A DNA stretch of 64,000 nt from positions 124,001 to 188,000 of the forward strand of contig NZ_QEOO01000026.1 in assembly GCF_003121585.1 (NCBI RefSeq). Reading direction: 5' to 3'. Positions 19,143 to 28,798 of this stretch are shown piece by piece; position 1 is the stretch's first letter; the number at the start of each line of letters is the position of its first letter. The notes under the pieces are model-generated. The model worked only from the letters and a program-made list of their open reading frames with translations. It made no database searches and had not been told where the DNA came from. The DNA is from Nocardioides speluncae (GTDB lineage Bacteria; Actinomycetota; Actinomycetes; Propionibacteriales; Nocardioidaceae). The translations under genes were made by a program, and so were the position numbers.

Positions 19143-20264
19143 TCACGAGACCCCCAGCTCGCCGGCGAGGACCAGACCGGTCGCGCCGACAAGTACGCCG
19201 TCGTCGCCGAGCTTGGATGCCCGGACCACGAACTGTTCGTTGGAGACCGGCATCACCTGCTCCGCGACGGTCTTCGCTGCCTGCCGGGCCAGCGGCTCGA
19301 CAAGGTCGAGGGGCCCGCTGAGGACCACCTCACCGAGGTTGAGCGTCGCCACCACCGGGGCGAGTGCCGCGCCGAGCCGGCGTCCCGCGTCGGCGATCAC
19401 GGCGGACTGGGTGCCGGCGGCGATCCGTCGCCGCAGCCGGGGTACGGCGAGGAACGTCTCCAGGCAGCCGCGCCCGCCGCAGGCACACTCCTCGCCGCCG
19501 GGGTCCACCCGCAGGTGGCCGAGCTCGCCGGCGGCGCTGCCGCGGCCGTGGAGCAGGGTGCCGCCGAGCACCAGCCCGGCACCGACGCCGGTGCTGATCC
19601 GCAGCAGCATCAGCCCGGCCTCGTCGCCGCCGCCGAAGGTGTACTCCCCGACGACGGCGGTGTTCGCGTCGTTGGCGACGTACGCCGGCTGGTCGAGGGC
19701 CGCCTGCAGGTCGGCGGCCAGCGCGAGGTCGTGCCAGCCGAGGTTCGGCGCGTCCAGCACGACGCCGTCCGGGCTGACCACGCCGGGGCTGGCCACGCCG
19801 ACGCCGAGCAGCGGCCGGGTGGCGCGCTCGATCAGGCCCGCCGCGAAGTCGCGGACCACCTCGAACGCCGCCTCTCCGTGCCCTTCGAGCGGCCGGGCGG
19901 CGCGGGCGACGACCTCGCCGGTCAGGTTGAGTACGGCGCCCGCGACCTGGTCGTCAACGGACAGGTCGATGGCGACGATCTGCTTGGCGTCGGGGACAAG
20001 GCCCACCAGCGTCGGCGGCTTGCCGACGCGGATCTCGGCGGGCGCACCGAGCTCGGCGACCAGGCCCTCGTCGATCAGCTCGGCCACCAGGTCGGAGACG
20101 GTGACCCGGGTCAGGCCGGTGCTGCGCGCCAGATCGGCCCGGCTCGCCGGGCCGTCGGCGAACAGGTGCTGCAACAGCATCGACCGGTGGTGCCGACGGG
20201 AGTCGGCCCGGTGGAGCTTGGTCCGGTCCCGGTGTGGCCGGTCGGTGGGGGTGCGCCACGACAT
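19143..20264 (-). CDS. ROK-family transcriptional repressor
   Basis: 373 aa from ATG 20264. Winged helix-turn-helix in residues about 30-75 (GPASRADLARSTGLTRVTVSDLVAEL), then a ROK domain with VANDANTAVVGE, STGVGAGLVLGG, GELGHLRVDPGG and zinc motif CACGGRGC. It lies between the binding-protein gene and a divergent ATPase gene, 40 bp from the latter, and probably represses both; GlcNAc or its phosphate is the likely inducer by analogy with NagC/Rok7B7. Confidence 0.92.
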   Translation of the reverse strand: MSWRTPTDRPHRDRTKLHRADSRRHHRSMLLQHLFADGPASRADLARSTGLTRVTVSDLVAELIDEGLVAELGAPAEIRVGKPPTLVGLVPDAKQIVAIDLSVDDQVAGAVLNLTGEVVARAARPLEGHGEAAFEVVRDFAAGLIERATRPLLGVGVASPGVVSPDGVVLDAPNLGWHDLALAADLQAALDQPAYVANDANTAVVGEYTFGGGDEAGLMLLRISTGVGAGLVLGGTLLHGRGSAAGELGHLRVDPGGEECACGGRGCLETFLAVPRLRRRIAAGTQSAVIADAGRRLGAALAPVVATLNLGEVVLSGPLDLVEPLARQAAKTVAEQVMPVSNEQFVVRASKLGDDGVLVGATGLVLAGELGVS

Positions 20265-20304
20265 GTTTGTTAGTTCAACATACTTACATATATGGTGTCT
20301 AGGT
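20265..20304. promoter_or_regulatory. short AT-rich divergent promoter between ROK repressor and ATPase
   Basis: Only 40 bp separate the two start codons. The stretch TTTGTTAGTTCAACATACTT is strikingly AT-rich and contains TGTT...AACA half-sites. Both transcripts must start here or be nearly leaderless; it is the obvious ROK binding place. Confidence 0.4.
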
Positions 20305-21396
<1,092 letters not shown>

Positions 21397-21399
21397 AGA

Positions 21400-21432
21400 T
21401 GGCGCGCCGTCCCCCCACGGACCGGCGCGCCA
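21400..21432. terminator. terminator-like hairpin between convergent ATPase and protease genes
   Basis: TGGCGCGCCG (21400-21409) pairs with CGGCGCGCCA (21423-21432). It starts 3 bp after the ATPase stop. A near-identical hairpin stands behind the second protease copy (22914-22950), so this one was probably part of the duplicated segment. Confidence 0.6.
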
Positions 21433-21609
21433 CCTCAGCCCGGATCCACCGATTGGCGCCGTTAGCTGCGCGTCGCCAGGCGGGTGCGATGGCAAGGCGG
21501 CGGAGCGAAGGCGGGCCGGCGGCCCGTCGAGTCTCCGCCAACGCAGCCAGCGTGCCCGCATGGTGGCGCGCAGCCGGCGGCCATCGGTGGATCCGGGCTC
21601 AGGGCGGGA

Positions 21610-22740
21610 TCAGAGGTTGAGCGTCCAGGTGTCGATCTTGCCGACGTCCTGAGCGGCCGCGTCCCGGACCCGGAGCTTCCAGGTGCCGTTGCGAGGCTCG
21701 CTGCCGAGGTTGACGGTGTAGCTGCGGTTGATGTTGTCGGCGCTGCCACCGGAGCGGTTGTGCAGCGTGTACGTCGAGCCGTCCGGCGCGACGAGCGAGA
21801 CGATCAGGTCACCGATGTAGGTGTGCTGGATGTTCACCGCGACCGTCGAGGACGTCGAGGCGTTGCCGGTGCAGCCGCTGACCGCGATCGAGGACTCGAC
21901 GGTGCCCAGGTCGACGATCGTGACGTCGGTGCCGTTGGTCCGGCTGCAGCCGGTCGGCGGCGGTGTGGTTCCGCCGGACAGCTCGTCGGCCTTGGCGTTG
22001 ATGGCGGAGGCGAAGTGGCTGACCTGGGCGTAGATGCCGTAGGCGTTCGGCCGGGCGCAGCCGTCACCCCACGACACGATGCCGACCTGGACGTAGCCGC
22101 TTCCGGTGCTCTTGACCATCGGGCCGCCCGAGTCACCCTGGCAGGTGTCGGTGCCACCCTGCGGGAAGCCGGCGCAGATCTCGGTGGTCTTGTTGAGGCG
22201 CGAGCCGTAGTAGTCGTCGCACGTGGTGTCCGGGACGAACGGCACGGTGGCCTTGAGCAGCCGGTTGCTGCCCGAGCCACCCTCGCTGGTGGCGCCCCAG
22301 CCCATGATCGTGAAGTTGCCGGTCTCGTGGGAGGTGTTGCCGAGCTGGATCAGCGGGGCGTTGGTGACCTTCGACTGGAGCTGGATCAAGGCCCAGTCGT
22401 TGCCGATGCTGCCGCTGTCCCAGACGTACTTGGAGTTGATGGTGGTGCCGCTGCCGAGGTTCACGTTGCCGTACTCGACTCGGATGCTGGTGTTGTTGCC
22501 GGTGCCGGACACGCAGTGGGCGGCGGTCAGGATGATGTCCTGGCGGATGAACGAGCCACCACAGCCCATCGACAGGTGGACGACCCAGGGAAACTCCCCC
22601 TGAGCGGCGGGGGTGCCACCGACGACGTTCGGGGAGATGTCCCCCGGGTCGTCGTCGGCCTGGGTGGGGGCCGAGACAAGGGCCAAGGCGATGATGAGAC
22701 CGCCGAGAACAGCTGCCAATCTGGAGAAGCTGCGTTTCAT
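21610..22740 (-). CDS. secreted trypsin-like serine protease with P/proprotein-convertase domain, copy A
   Basis: 376 aa. Signal peptide 1-28 (…ALVSAPTQA), mature chymotrypsin fold from VVGG at 39. Catalytic triad H75 (LTAAHC), D115 (NDWALIQL) and S204 (CQGDSGGP); D198 six residues before the Ser gives trypsin-type Lys/Arg specificity. A Thr/Pro linker (TTPPPTGC) leads to a C-terminal P_proprotein/jelly-roll domain (about 268-376: HTYIGDLIVSLVAPDGS, WKLRVRDAAAQD) often found on secreted actinobacterial proteases. Tandem paralogue of the next gene upstream; ATG 22740. Confidence 0.95.
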   Translation of the reverse strand: MKRSFSRLAAVLGGLIIALALVSAPTQADDDPGDISPNVVGGTPAAQGEFPWVVHLSMGCGGSFIRQDIILTAAHCVSGTGNNTSIRVEYGNVNLGSGTTINSKYVWDSGSIGNDWALIQLQSKVTNAPLIQLGNTSHETGNFTIMGWGATSEGGSGSNRLLKATVPFVPDTTCDDYYGSRLNKTTEICAGFPQGGTDTCQGDSGGPMVKSTGSGYVQVGIVSWGDGCARPNAYGIYAQVSHFASAINAKADELSGGTTPPPTGCSRTNGTDVTIVDLGTVESSIAVSGCTGNASTSSTVAVNIQHTYIGDLIVSLVAPDGSTYTLHNRSGGSADNINRSYTVNLGSEPRNGTWKLRVRDAAAQDVGKIDTWTLNL

Positions 22741-22865
22741 CGTTGCTCCTAGCAGGGTACGCCGAGCGCGGGGCACGCCCGAGAGTGTGCGGAACGTATC
22801 CCCAGGGAGAACAACTGGGCAATAGATTCGACTGGACAGGTTCCGGACATGCCGGAAAATGTCAA

Positions 22866-22896
22866 ATCGAGCGATCGTTTCGAAGGAGATCTCCGC
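22866..22896 (-). pseudogene. duplicated scrap of the 3' end of the neighbouring reductase gene
   Basis: Read on the minus strand this segment encodes AEISFETIA, matching the AGISFETVS end of the reductase at 24248. Homology continues through the region upstream of copy A (shared GTTTCGAAGGAGATC, then a shared leader with CTCCTAGCAGGGTACGCC). It marks the left limit of the tandem duplication. Confidence 0.7.
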
Positions 22897-22913
22897 CATC
22901 GTCATGAAATGGC

Positions 22914-22950
22914 GATGGCGCGCCATCCTGCCACGGACCGGCGCGCCATC
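22914..22950. terminator. terminator-like hairpin behind protease copy B
   Basis: GATGGCGCGCC (22914-22924) and GGCGCGCCATC (22940-22950) pair perfectly over 11 bp around a 15 nt loop, 22 bp past the copy B stop. Same sequence family as 21400-21432. Confidence 0.65.
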
Positions 22951-22972
22951 TCGATAAGCGGTGAGGCTGGAC

Positions 22973-24121
22973 TCAGAGGTTGAGGGTCCAGGTGTCGATC
23001 TTGCCGACGTCCTGAGCGGCCGCGTCCCGGACCCGGAGCTTCCAGGTGCCGTTGCGGGCCTCGCTGCCGAGGTTGACCTTGTAGGTCTTGCTGATGTTGT
23101 CGGCGCTTCCTCCCGAGCGGTTGTGCAGGACGTACGACGAGCCGTCGGGGGCGACGAGCGAGACAACCAGGTCACCGATGTAGGTGTGCTTGATGCTCAC
23201 CGCGACCGTCGACGAGGTCGAGGCTTTGCCGGTGCAGCCGCTGACCGCGATCGACGAGCCCACGGTGGCCAGGTCGCGGATCATGACGTCGGCGCCGTTG
23301 GTCCGGCTGCAGCTGGTCGGCGGTGGGGTGGTGCCGCCCGACAGCTCGTCGGCCTTGGCGTTGATGGCGGCGTGGAAGTGGCTCACCTGGGTGTAGACGC
23401 CGGGCGCGTTGCGCTGCGCGCAGCCGTCGCCCCACGACACGATGCCGGTGAGGATCCAGGCGTCGTTCACTCGCTTGACCAGCGGGCCGCCGGAGTCACC
23501 CTGGCAGGAGTCCTTGCCGCCCGCTTCGAAGCCGGCGCAGATCTCGGTGGTCGCGTTCAAGCCGGAGTAGGAGCCGCCGTACGCCTTGCAGGTCGCGTCG
23601 GCGATGAACGGAACGTCGACCTTCAGCAGCCGGTCGCTGCCGGGGCCGCCCTCGCTGGTCGCGCCCCACCCAGCGGTGGTGAACGTGCCGTTGTCGTGGG
23701 CGGTGGTGGTCGCGAGCGGAACCAGCGCGACGCCGGTCGCCTTGGACTGGAGCTGGATCAGCGCCCAGTCCGCGCCGACGTCACCGTTGTCGTAGACGTA
23801 CTTCGAGCGGATCGTGGTGCCGCTGCCGAGGTTCACGTTGCCGTACTCGACGGTGATGCCGGTGTTGCTGCCGGTGCCTTCCACGCAGTGGGCGGCGGTC
23901 AGGACGATGTCCTCGCGGATGAACTGTCCACCACAGCCCATCGACAGGTGCGCGATCCAAGGGAACTCTCCCGCGGCAGCGGGGGTGCCGCCGACGATCT
24001 TCGGCGGACTGCCGTCGTGGTTGTGTGCTTCGTCGTCTGCTTGAGAGGGCGTGGCGAACAGTCCGACGGCGATGGTGAGTCCGCCGACGAGTGCGGCGAG
24101 CTTGGTGGCGCTGCGTTTCAT
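22973..24121 (-). CDS. secreted trypsin-like serine protease with P domain, copy B
   Basis: 382 aa, same architecture as the downstream copy: signal peptide 1-28, mature N-terminus IVGG at 42, triad H78, D118, S210, specificity D204, linker TTPPPTSC, and a P domain ending in the identical AAAQDVGKIDTWTLNL. The N-terminal propeptide is six residues longer (HNHDGSPPK) and its R/K before IVGG suits tryptic activation, unlike copy A, which has N before VVGG. The two copies may therefore be activated differently. Confidence 0.95.
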   Translation of the reverse strand: MKRSATKLAALVGGLTIAVGLFATPSQADDEAHNHDGSPPKIVGGTPAAAGEFPWIAHLSMGCGGQFIREDIVLTAAHCVEGTGSNTGITVEYGNVNLGSGTTIRSKYVYDNGDVGADWALIQLQSKATGVALVPLATTTAHDNGTFTTAGWGATSEGGPGSDRLLKVDVPFIADATCKAYGGSYSGLNATTEICAGFEAGGKDSCQGDSGGPLVKRVNDAWILTGIVSWGDGCAQRNAPGVYTQVSHFHAAINAKADELSGGTTPPPTSCSRTNGADVMIRDLATVGSSIAVSGCTGKASTSSTVAVSIKHTYIGDLVVSLVAPDGSSYVLHNRSGGSADNISKTYKVNLGSEARNGTWKLRVRDAAAQDVGKIDTWTLNL

Positions 24122-24247
24122 CGATGCTCCTAGCAGGGTACGCCGAGCGCGGGCCGCGCCCGAGGGTGAGCGGAAGTTACCCAGCGCAAGAACATCGGGA
24201 CCACAGATTCGGCGGGCCGATCGCAGCCATGGCCGAAAATAGTCAGG

Positions 24248-25453
24248 TCAAGAGACCGTTTCGAAGGAGATCCCGGCCGCGCGCAGCCTGGCAAGCAGAT
24301 TCTCGCCCATCGCGGTCGCCGTCGTGACCTGCCCCGAGGTCTTGGGGTTGTCGTCGAGCGCCAGGCACAGCGCCGACTCAGCGAGCATCTTCGAGGTCTC
24401 GCCGTACCCGGGGTCGCCGCCGGACACCCGGGTGCGCACGGTCTGCCCGCCGCCCTCACCCACGAAGTCGACGGTGAACCACGACTTCTCGCGGCGCCCC
24501 TCCGACGGACCCTGGCCCTGCTCCAGCTTGCCGAGCAGGAAGTTGCGGGCCGGCTTCACCTGCGCGGCGGCGGCGAGCAGGCCGACGCCCGCGACCCCGC
24601 CGGCGGCGTACCGCAGGGTCTTGGTGCCGGCGTAGTGGGAGTAGCGGAACTCGGGTCCGTACGACGGCAGCGCGGCGCCGCTGCGGGCCACGATGAACGG
24701 ATCGATCGTCGGCAGCGGCAGCAGGTAGTAGCCGAGCACCTTGTCGCGGTGCGGCTTGCCCTGGACGGCCCGCGAGGAGCGGCCTTCCAGGCGCGGCTCG
24801 GCCTTGCGCCGCGCCTTCATCGCCTCGCGCATCTGGCGCGCCCGCTGGAACGCGGTCATCGCGGAGTGGAAGGTGCCGCCCGACGGCTGGCCCGACGCGC
24901 GGACCACGCCGCGCAGCGTGATCGGCACGTCCTTCGGAAGCAGCCCGACGGTGTACATCGCGCCGAGGTCGTGCGGGATCGAGTCGAACCCGCAGGCGTG
25001 CACGATCCGGGCCCCGGAGTCGACTGCGGCCTGGTGGTGACGGACGTACATGGTGTCGATGAACTCGGGCTCGCCGGTGAGGTCGAGGTAGTCGGTGCCG
25101 GACTGCGCGCAGGCGGCGACCAGCGGCTCGCCGTACGTCAGGTAGGGGCCGACCGTGGTGATCACCGACCGGGTCTGCGCAGCCAGGTCGCGCACCGAGC
25201 TCTCGTTGGTCACGTCGGCGTGCAGCAGCGGCAGCTTCTCGAGGCGCTCGTCGATCGCGGCCAGCCGGGAGCGGACCCGCGCCAGCTTCTCCTCGTTGCG
25301 GCCGGCCAGTGCCCAGCGCAGCCCGTCGGGAGCGTGCTGAGCGAGGTACTCGGCGGTGAGCCGGCCGGTGAACCCGGTGGCGCCGAACAGCACGACGTCG
25401 AACTCGCGGTCCTTGCTCATGTCACTGCTCTTGTCGCTGCTCATGGGCGCCAT
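24248..25453 (-). CDS. saccharopine dehydrogenase-like NAD(P)-binding protein (trans-acting enoyl reductase family)
   Basis: 401 aa. N-terminal Rossmann motif VVLFGATGFTGRLTAEYLA (about 20-38), then NVGPY-like TTVGPYLTYGEPLV and DLTGEPEFI, the pattern of the mycobacterial Rv2449c/Rv2953 group. Rv2953 is the trans-acting enoyl reductase for phthiocerol lipids; other members have unknown substrates. No polyketide synthase is nearby, so the substrate is open. ATG 25453 is used; ATG 25444 is an alternative. The 3' end was copied into the protease duplication. Confidence 0.88.
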   Translation of the reverse strand: MAPMSSDKSSDMSKDREFDVVLFGATGFTGRLTAEYLAQHAPDGLRWALAGRNEEKLARVRSRLAAIDERLEKLPLLHADVTNESSVRDLAAQTRSVITTVGPYLTYGEPLVAACAQSGTDYLDLTGEPEFIDTMYVRHHQAAVDSGARIVHACGFDSIPHDLGAMYTVGLLPKDVPITLRGVVRASGQPSGGTFHSAMTAFQRARQMREAMKARRKAEPRLEGRSSRAVQGKPHRDKVLGYYLLPLPTIDPFIVARSGAALPSYGPEFRYSHYAGTKTLRYAAGGVAGVGLLAAAAQVKPARNFLLGKLEQGQGPSEGRREKSWFTVDFVGEGGGQTVRTRVSGGDPGYGETSKMLAESALCLALDDNPKTSGQVTTATAMGENLLARLRAAGISFETVS

Positions 25454-25462
25454 GCTTCCTTA

Positions 25463-25476
25463 CGCACGATCGTGCG
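25463..25476. promoter_or_regulatory. 14 bp perfect palindrome upstream of the reductase gene
   Basis: CGCACGATCGTGCG lies 10 bp before the reductase ATG and 89 bp before the divergent propeller gene. TetR-family regulators of lipid genes favour this kind of site, but no tetR gene is adjacent. Confidence 0.45.
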
Positions 25477-25564
25477 GGAACCCCGCGTGAGTCATTTCAC
25501 GGGGAACCGGCCTCCCGGCGCCGCCGTCTGACACCCAGGCTTCGGCACATCGAGAGGAACGGTC

Positions 25565-27484
25565 ATGGGCGGCAGGCAGCGGGCAGGGATCGCGATCGCA
25601 GCGGTGGGGATCTTGGGGGCAGGCTTCGCAGCCGGAAACGCGTTCGGGGGCGGCTCCGGCGGCTCGGCCGGCAATGGCAAGCCGGACGTCACCGGCGAGG
25701 AGATCAAGCCGGTCTCCGATACCCGCGCTCTCAAGCCGGTCGCGTCGTGCGAGGACCTGCTGGCCTACTACGTCGACCAGGGCCTGGAGCGGGTCACCGC
25801 GTGGGGCTGGGACGGGCCGATGCTGCGCGACGAGCTCTACATGTCAGGCGACTTCAGCCGGTCGGACGGCCTCTCGGCCACCGCGCCGGGCGCGGCCGAG
25901 GCGGCGCCGGTCGCACCGAAGGCGGCCGAGTCCAGTGAGACCGGCACCAACGTCCAGGAGGCGGGCGTCGATGAGCCGGACGTGGTCAAGACCAACGGCG
26001 AGCTCCTGGTCCGGATCGAGGGTGGCCGGCTGACGACGTACGACGTGAGCGGAAGCGCGCCGGAGCGGCTCGCCTCGCTCCGCGTACCGGGCGTCGACGA
26101 GGGCGAGATCCTGCTGGTAGGCACCCGGGTCGTGGTCCTCGACAGTGAGGAGTCGGGCGTCGGGGAGCCGACCTCGACCGTCGTGGTGACCGTCGACGTC
26201 TCGGCGCCGGACGCGCCAGAGGTGGTCCAGGAGACGACGTACGACACCGGGCTGGTGTCGGCACGGCAGTTCGGCGACACCGTCCGGCTGGTGGTCGAGG
26301 CGGGGCTGCCGGACCTCGACTTCGTGCTGCCCGGCGACGAGCGGACCGAGAACACCGCGGAGCGGCGCAACGAGAAGATCGTGCGCGAGTCCACGCTGGA
26401 CGACTGGCTGCCGCACGTGACCGACGGGGACGGCAAGGAGAAGCGGCTGCTCGACTGTGGTGATGTCCGGATCCCCGACGAGAACGCCGGGCTCGGCACC
26501 GTCGCGATCGTGTCGTACGACGCGGCGGAGCCGACCGAGCGGCACGCCACCGGCGTGGTCGCCGACACCGACATCGCCTACGCCTCGACCGACCGGATCT
26601 ACCTCGCCACCCGGGCCGGCGGCTTCGGCTGGTGCTGCTGGGACGTGCCGATCATGGAGGGCGACGTGATCCGGCGCGAGAGCGCTCCGAGCCGCGAGCT
26701 GAGCGGTACGACCGAGCTGCACTCGTTCACGCTGGAGGCCGGCCAGGCGAGGTACGAGGCCTCCGGGTCGGTCGACGGCTCGGTCGCGAACAGCTGGTCG
26801 ATGGACTCCTACGACGGCGTACTCCGGGTCGCGGTCGGCGCCACCGAAGAGACCGGGAACTTCAACTCGATCGTGACGCTGGAGGAGGACGCCGGCGAGC
26901 TGATCGAGGTCGGTCGTCTCGACAAGCTCGGCGTGAACGAGGACATCAAGTCGATGCGGTGGTTCGACGGCCTGGCGATCATGGTGACGTTCCGACAGGT
27001 CGACCCGCTGTACGCCGTCGACCTGTCCTCGCCGGAGAAGCCGAAGCTTATCGGCCAGCTCAAGATCCCCGGCTACTCGTCGTACCTGCACCCGATCGCG
27101 CCCAAGCGGATCATCGGCGTCGGCCAGGCCGGCGGCGGCTGGGGCGACGGCGCTCAGGTCGGGCTCTTCAACACCGAGGACCTCAGCAAGCCGAGCCGGC
27201 TATCGCAGGTCACCTACGGCCGGGACACCACCGCCCTCGCCGGCGTCGACCCGCGCCAGTTCACCTGGCTGCGCGACAAGCACACCGCCCTCACCGTGAT
27301 CTCGAAGGGCTACGACGGCCGCACCGGCTACGTGTCGGTCCTCGAGCTGCACGACGGCAAGATCTCCAACCGAATGATCGAGGCCGAGTACGGCAACGAC
27401 GTCGCCGACGTCCGGCTGGTCCCGCTCCCGTCCGGCAAGGTCGTCCTGGTCACCGGCGACGACATCTCCTTCCTCAAGCTCTAG
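25565..27484 (+). CDS. secreted beta-propeller domain protein
   Basis: 639 aa. Start ATG 25565 with GAGAGG upstream. Residues 7-27 form a signal/anchor helix, then a Gly-rich segment. The core from about 120 is the C-terminal beta-propeller family (PF09826-type), recognised by TNVQEAGVDEPDVVKTNGELLVRIEGG, with repeated four-stranded blades (GEILLVGTRVVVLD, STDRIYLATRAGGFGW, YRQVDPLYAVDLSSPEKP-like MVTFRQVDPLYAVDLS). Extracytoplasmic; the ligand is unknown. The 31 bp repeat array begins six bases after its stop. Confidence 0.88.
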   Translation: MGGRQRAGIAIAAVGILGAGFAAGNAFGGGSGGSAGNGKPDVTGEEIKPVSDTRALKPVASCEDLLAYYVDQGLERVTAWGWDGPMLRDELYMSGDFSRSDGLSATAPGAAEAAPVAPKAAESSETGTNVQEAGVDEPDVVKTNGELLVRIEGGRLTTYDVSGSAPERLASLRVPGVDEGEILLVGTRVVVLDSEESGVGEPTSTVVVTVDVSAPDAPEVVQETTYDTGLVSARQFGDTVRLVVEAGLPDLDFVLPGDERTENTAERRNEKIVRESTLDDWLPHVTDGDGKEKRLLDCGDVRIPDENAGLGTVAIVSYDAAEPTERHATGVVADTDIAYASTDRIYLATRAGGFGWCCWDVPIMEGDVIRRESAPSRELSGTTELHSFTLEAGQARYEASGSVDGSVANSWSMDSYDGVLRVAVGATEETGNFNSIVTLEEDAGELIEVGRLDKLGVNEDIKSMRWFDGLAIMVTFRQVDPLYAVDLSSPEKPKLIGQLKIPGYSSYLHPIAPKRIIGVGQAGGGWGDGAQVGLFNTEDLSKPSRLSQVTYGRDTTALAGVDPRQFTWLRDKHTALTVISKGYDGRTGYVSVLELHDGKISNRMIEAEYGNDVADVRLVPLPSGKVVLVTGDDISFLKL

Positions 27485-27490
27485 CTCCGC

Positions 27491-27659
27491 GACCCGGCCC
27501 GTGTTCACGCGGACGAGCGCTGACCCGGCCCGTGTTCACGCGGACGAGCGCTGACCCGGCCCGTGTTCACGCGAGCGAGCGCTGACCCGGCCCGTGTTGA
27601 CACGGCGCATGTGAAGACGGGCCGGGTCGACGCTCTCTGGCGTGAACACGGGCCGGGTC
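27491..27659. repeat. 31 bp-period repeat array, four direct and two inverted copies
   Basis: GACCCGGCCCGTGTT starts at 27491, 27522, 27553 and 27584, exactly 31 bp apart. Inverted copies end at 27628 and 27659, again 31 bp apart. Spacer sequence in the first copies is almost identical (GGACGAGCGCT). The whole can fold as a long hairpin at the 3' end of the propeller gene. A related array lies at 55816-55922. Confidence 0.85.
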
Positions 27660-27692
27660 GGTGATGTCCTGGTCCGGCGTACGCTCGGTGAC

Positions 27693-27962
27693 ATGTGCCG
27701 CAACATCCGACCCCTCCACAACTACGAGCCGCCCGCCACGCGTGACGAGGTGCACGACGCCGCACTGCAGTTCGTCCGCAAGATCAGCGGTACGACGAAG
27801 CCGTCGCAGGCCAACCAGGAGGCGTTCGACCGCGCGGTCGAGGAGATCGCGCACGTCACTCGCCATCTCCTGGACGAGCTGGTCACGACCGCCCCGCCGA
27901 AGAACCGCGAGGTCGAGGCGGCCAAGCGGCGGGCCAAGGCCGAGCTGCGCTACGCAAGATGA
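27693..27962 (+). CDS. DUF2277 family protein
   Basis: 89 aa, small soluble protein beginning MCRNIRPLHNYEPPAT, the highly conserved DUF2277 opening; the rest is helical and basic (KREVEAAKRRAKAEL-type C-terminus). Function unknown. The Cys2 and the RNI motif are invariant in the family. Its stop overlaps the sirtuin start (ATGA), so the two are co-translated. Confidence 0.93.
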   Translation: MCRNIRPLHNYEPPATRDEVHDAALQFVRKISGTTKPSQANQEAFDRAVEEIAHVTRHLLDELVTTAPPKNREVEAAKRRAKAELRYAR

Positions 27963-28798
27963 GCCTGGTCTCGGCCTCGGTGCATGGTGAGGCACGGGCG
28001 CTGCTGGCCGAGCGGCCGTTCGTCGCGCTGACCGGGGCCGGACTGTCGACCGACAGCGGGATCCCGGACTACCGCGGCCCGGGGTCGCCGGTACGGCAGC
28101 CGATGACCTACCAGGAGTTCGTCGCCGGCCCGGAGGCGCGGCAGCGCTACTGGGCGCGCAGCCACCTCGGCTGGGGCCGGATGAAGCAGGCCGCACCCAA
28201 CGCCGGTCACCACGCGCTGGCCCGGCTGGACGCGGCCGGCCGGATGCCGCTGCTGATCACCCAGAACGTCGACGGCCTGCACGAGCGCGCCGGCGCCGAG
28301 CGCCTGGTCGCGCTGCACGGCCGGATCGCCGACGTGCGCTGCCTCGACTGCCGGGACCAGTCGTCGCGGGCAGTGCTGCACACCCGCCTGGAGTCACTGA
28401 ACCCGGGCTTCGCCGGCCGGCACGCCGCCGCCGTCATGAGGCCGGACGGCGATGTCGAGCTCGACGACACCGGCGACTTCGTGGTGCCTGACTGCCTCGC
28501 GTGCGGCGGCGTACTCAAGCCGGACGTGGTCTTCTTCGGCGAGAACGTGCCTCCGGCTCGCGTCGCCCGCTGCTACGAGGCGGTCGATGCGCTGCCCGAG
28601 ACCGAGGGCGCGCTCCTGGTCGCCGGCTCGTCGCTGGCGGTGATGAGCGGGTTGCGGTTCGTGAAGCGCGCGGCCAAGGCCGGTACGCCGGTCGTGATCG
28701 TCAACCGCGGCTCCACCCGCGGTGACGAGTACGCGACGTACAAGCTGGACGCGGGGTGCAGCGAGTTCCTCGCCGACGTGGCTGGACGCCAGAGCTAG
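27959..28798 (+). CDS. NAD-dependent protein deacetylase, Sir2 family
   Basis: 279 aa, class II/bacterial sirtuin. NAD motif GAGLSTDSGIPDYRG (about 26-40), TQNVDGLHERAG, catalytic His in VALHGR, four zinc Cys in VRCLDC and DCLACGGVLKPDVVFFGE, and AGSSLAVMSG. It removes acyl groups from lysine, giving O-acyl-ADP-ribose and nicotinamide. The gene ends in CTAG shared with the convergent oxidoreductase stop, a 4 bp overlap. Confidence 0.96.
   Translation: MSLVSASVHGEARALLAERPFVALTGAGLSTDSGIPDYRGPGSPVRQPMTYQEFVAGPEARQRYWARSHLGWGRMKQAAPNAGHHALARLDAAGRMPLLITQNVDGLHERAGAERLVALHGRIADVRCLDCRDQSSRAVLHTRLESLNPGFAGRHAAAVMRPDGDVELDDTGDFVVPDCLACGGVLKPDVVFFGENVPPARVARCYEAVDALPETEGALLVAGSSLAVMSGLRFVKRAAKAGTPVVIVNRGSTRGDEYATYKLDAGCSEFLADVAGRQS

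Noticed and set aside
22741..23175. N-terminal extension of protease copy A to 23175
   Set aside because: The standard signal peptide begins at ATG 22740, and the upstream frame runs through leader, reductase relic and terminator.
27491..27659. CRISPR array
   Set aside because: The spacers between the 20 bp units are themselves nearly identical, two units are inverted, and no cas gene is near.
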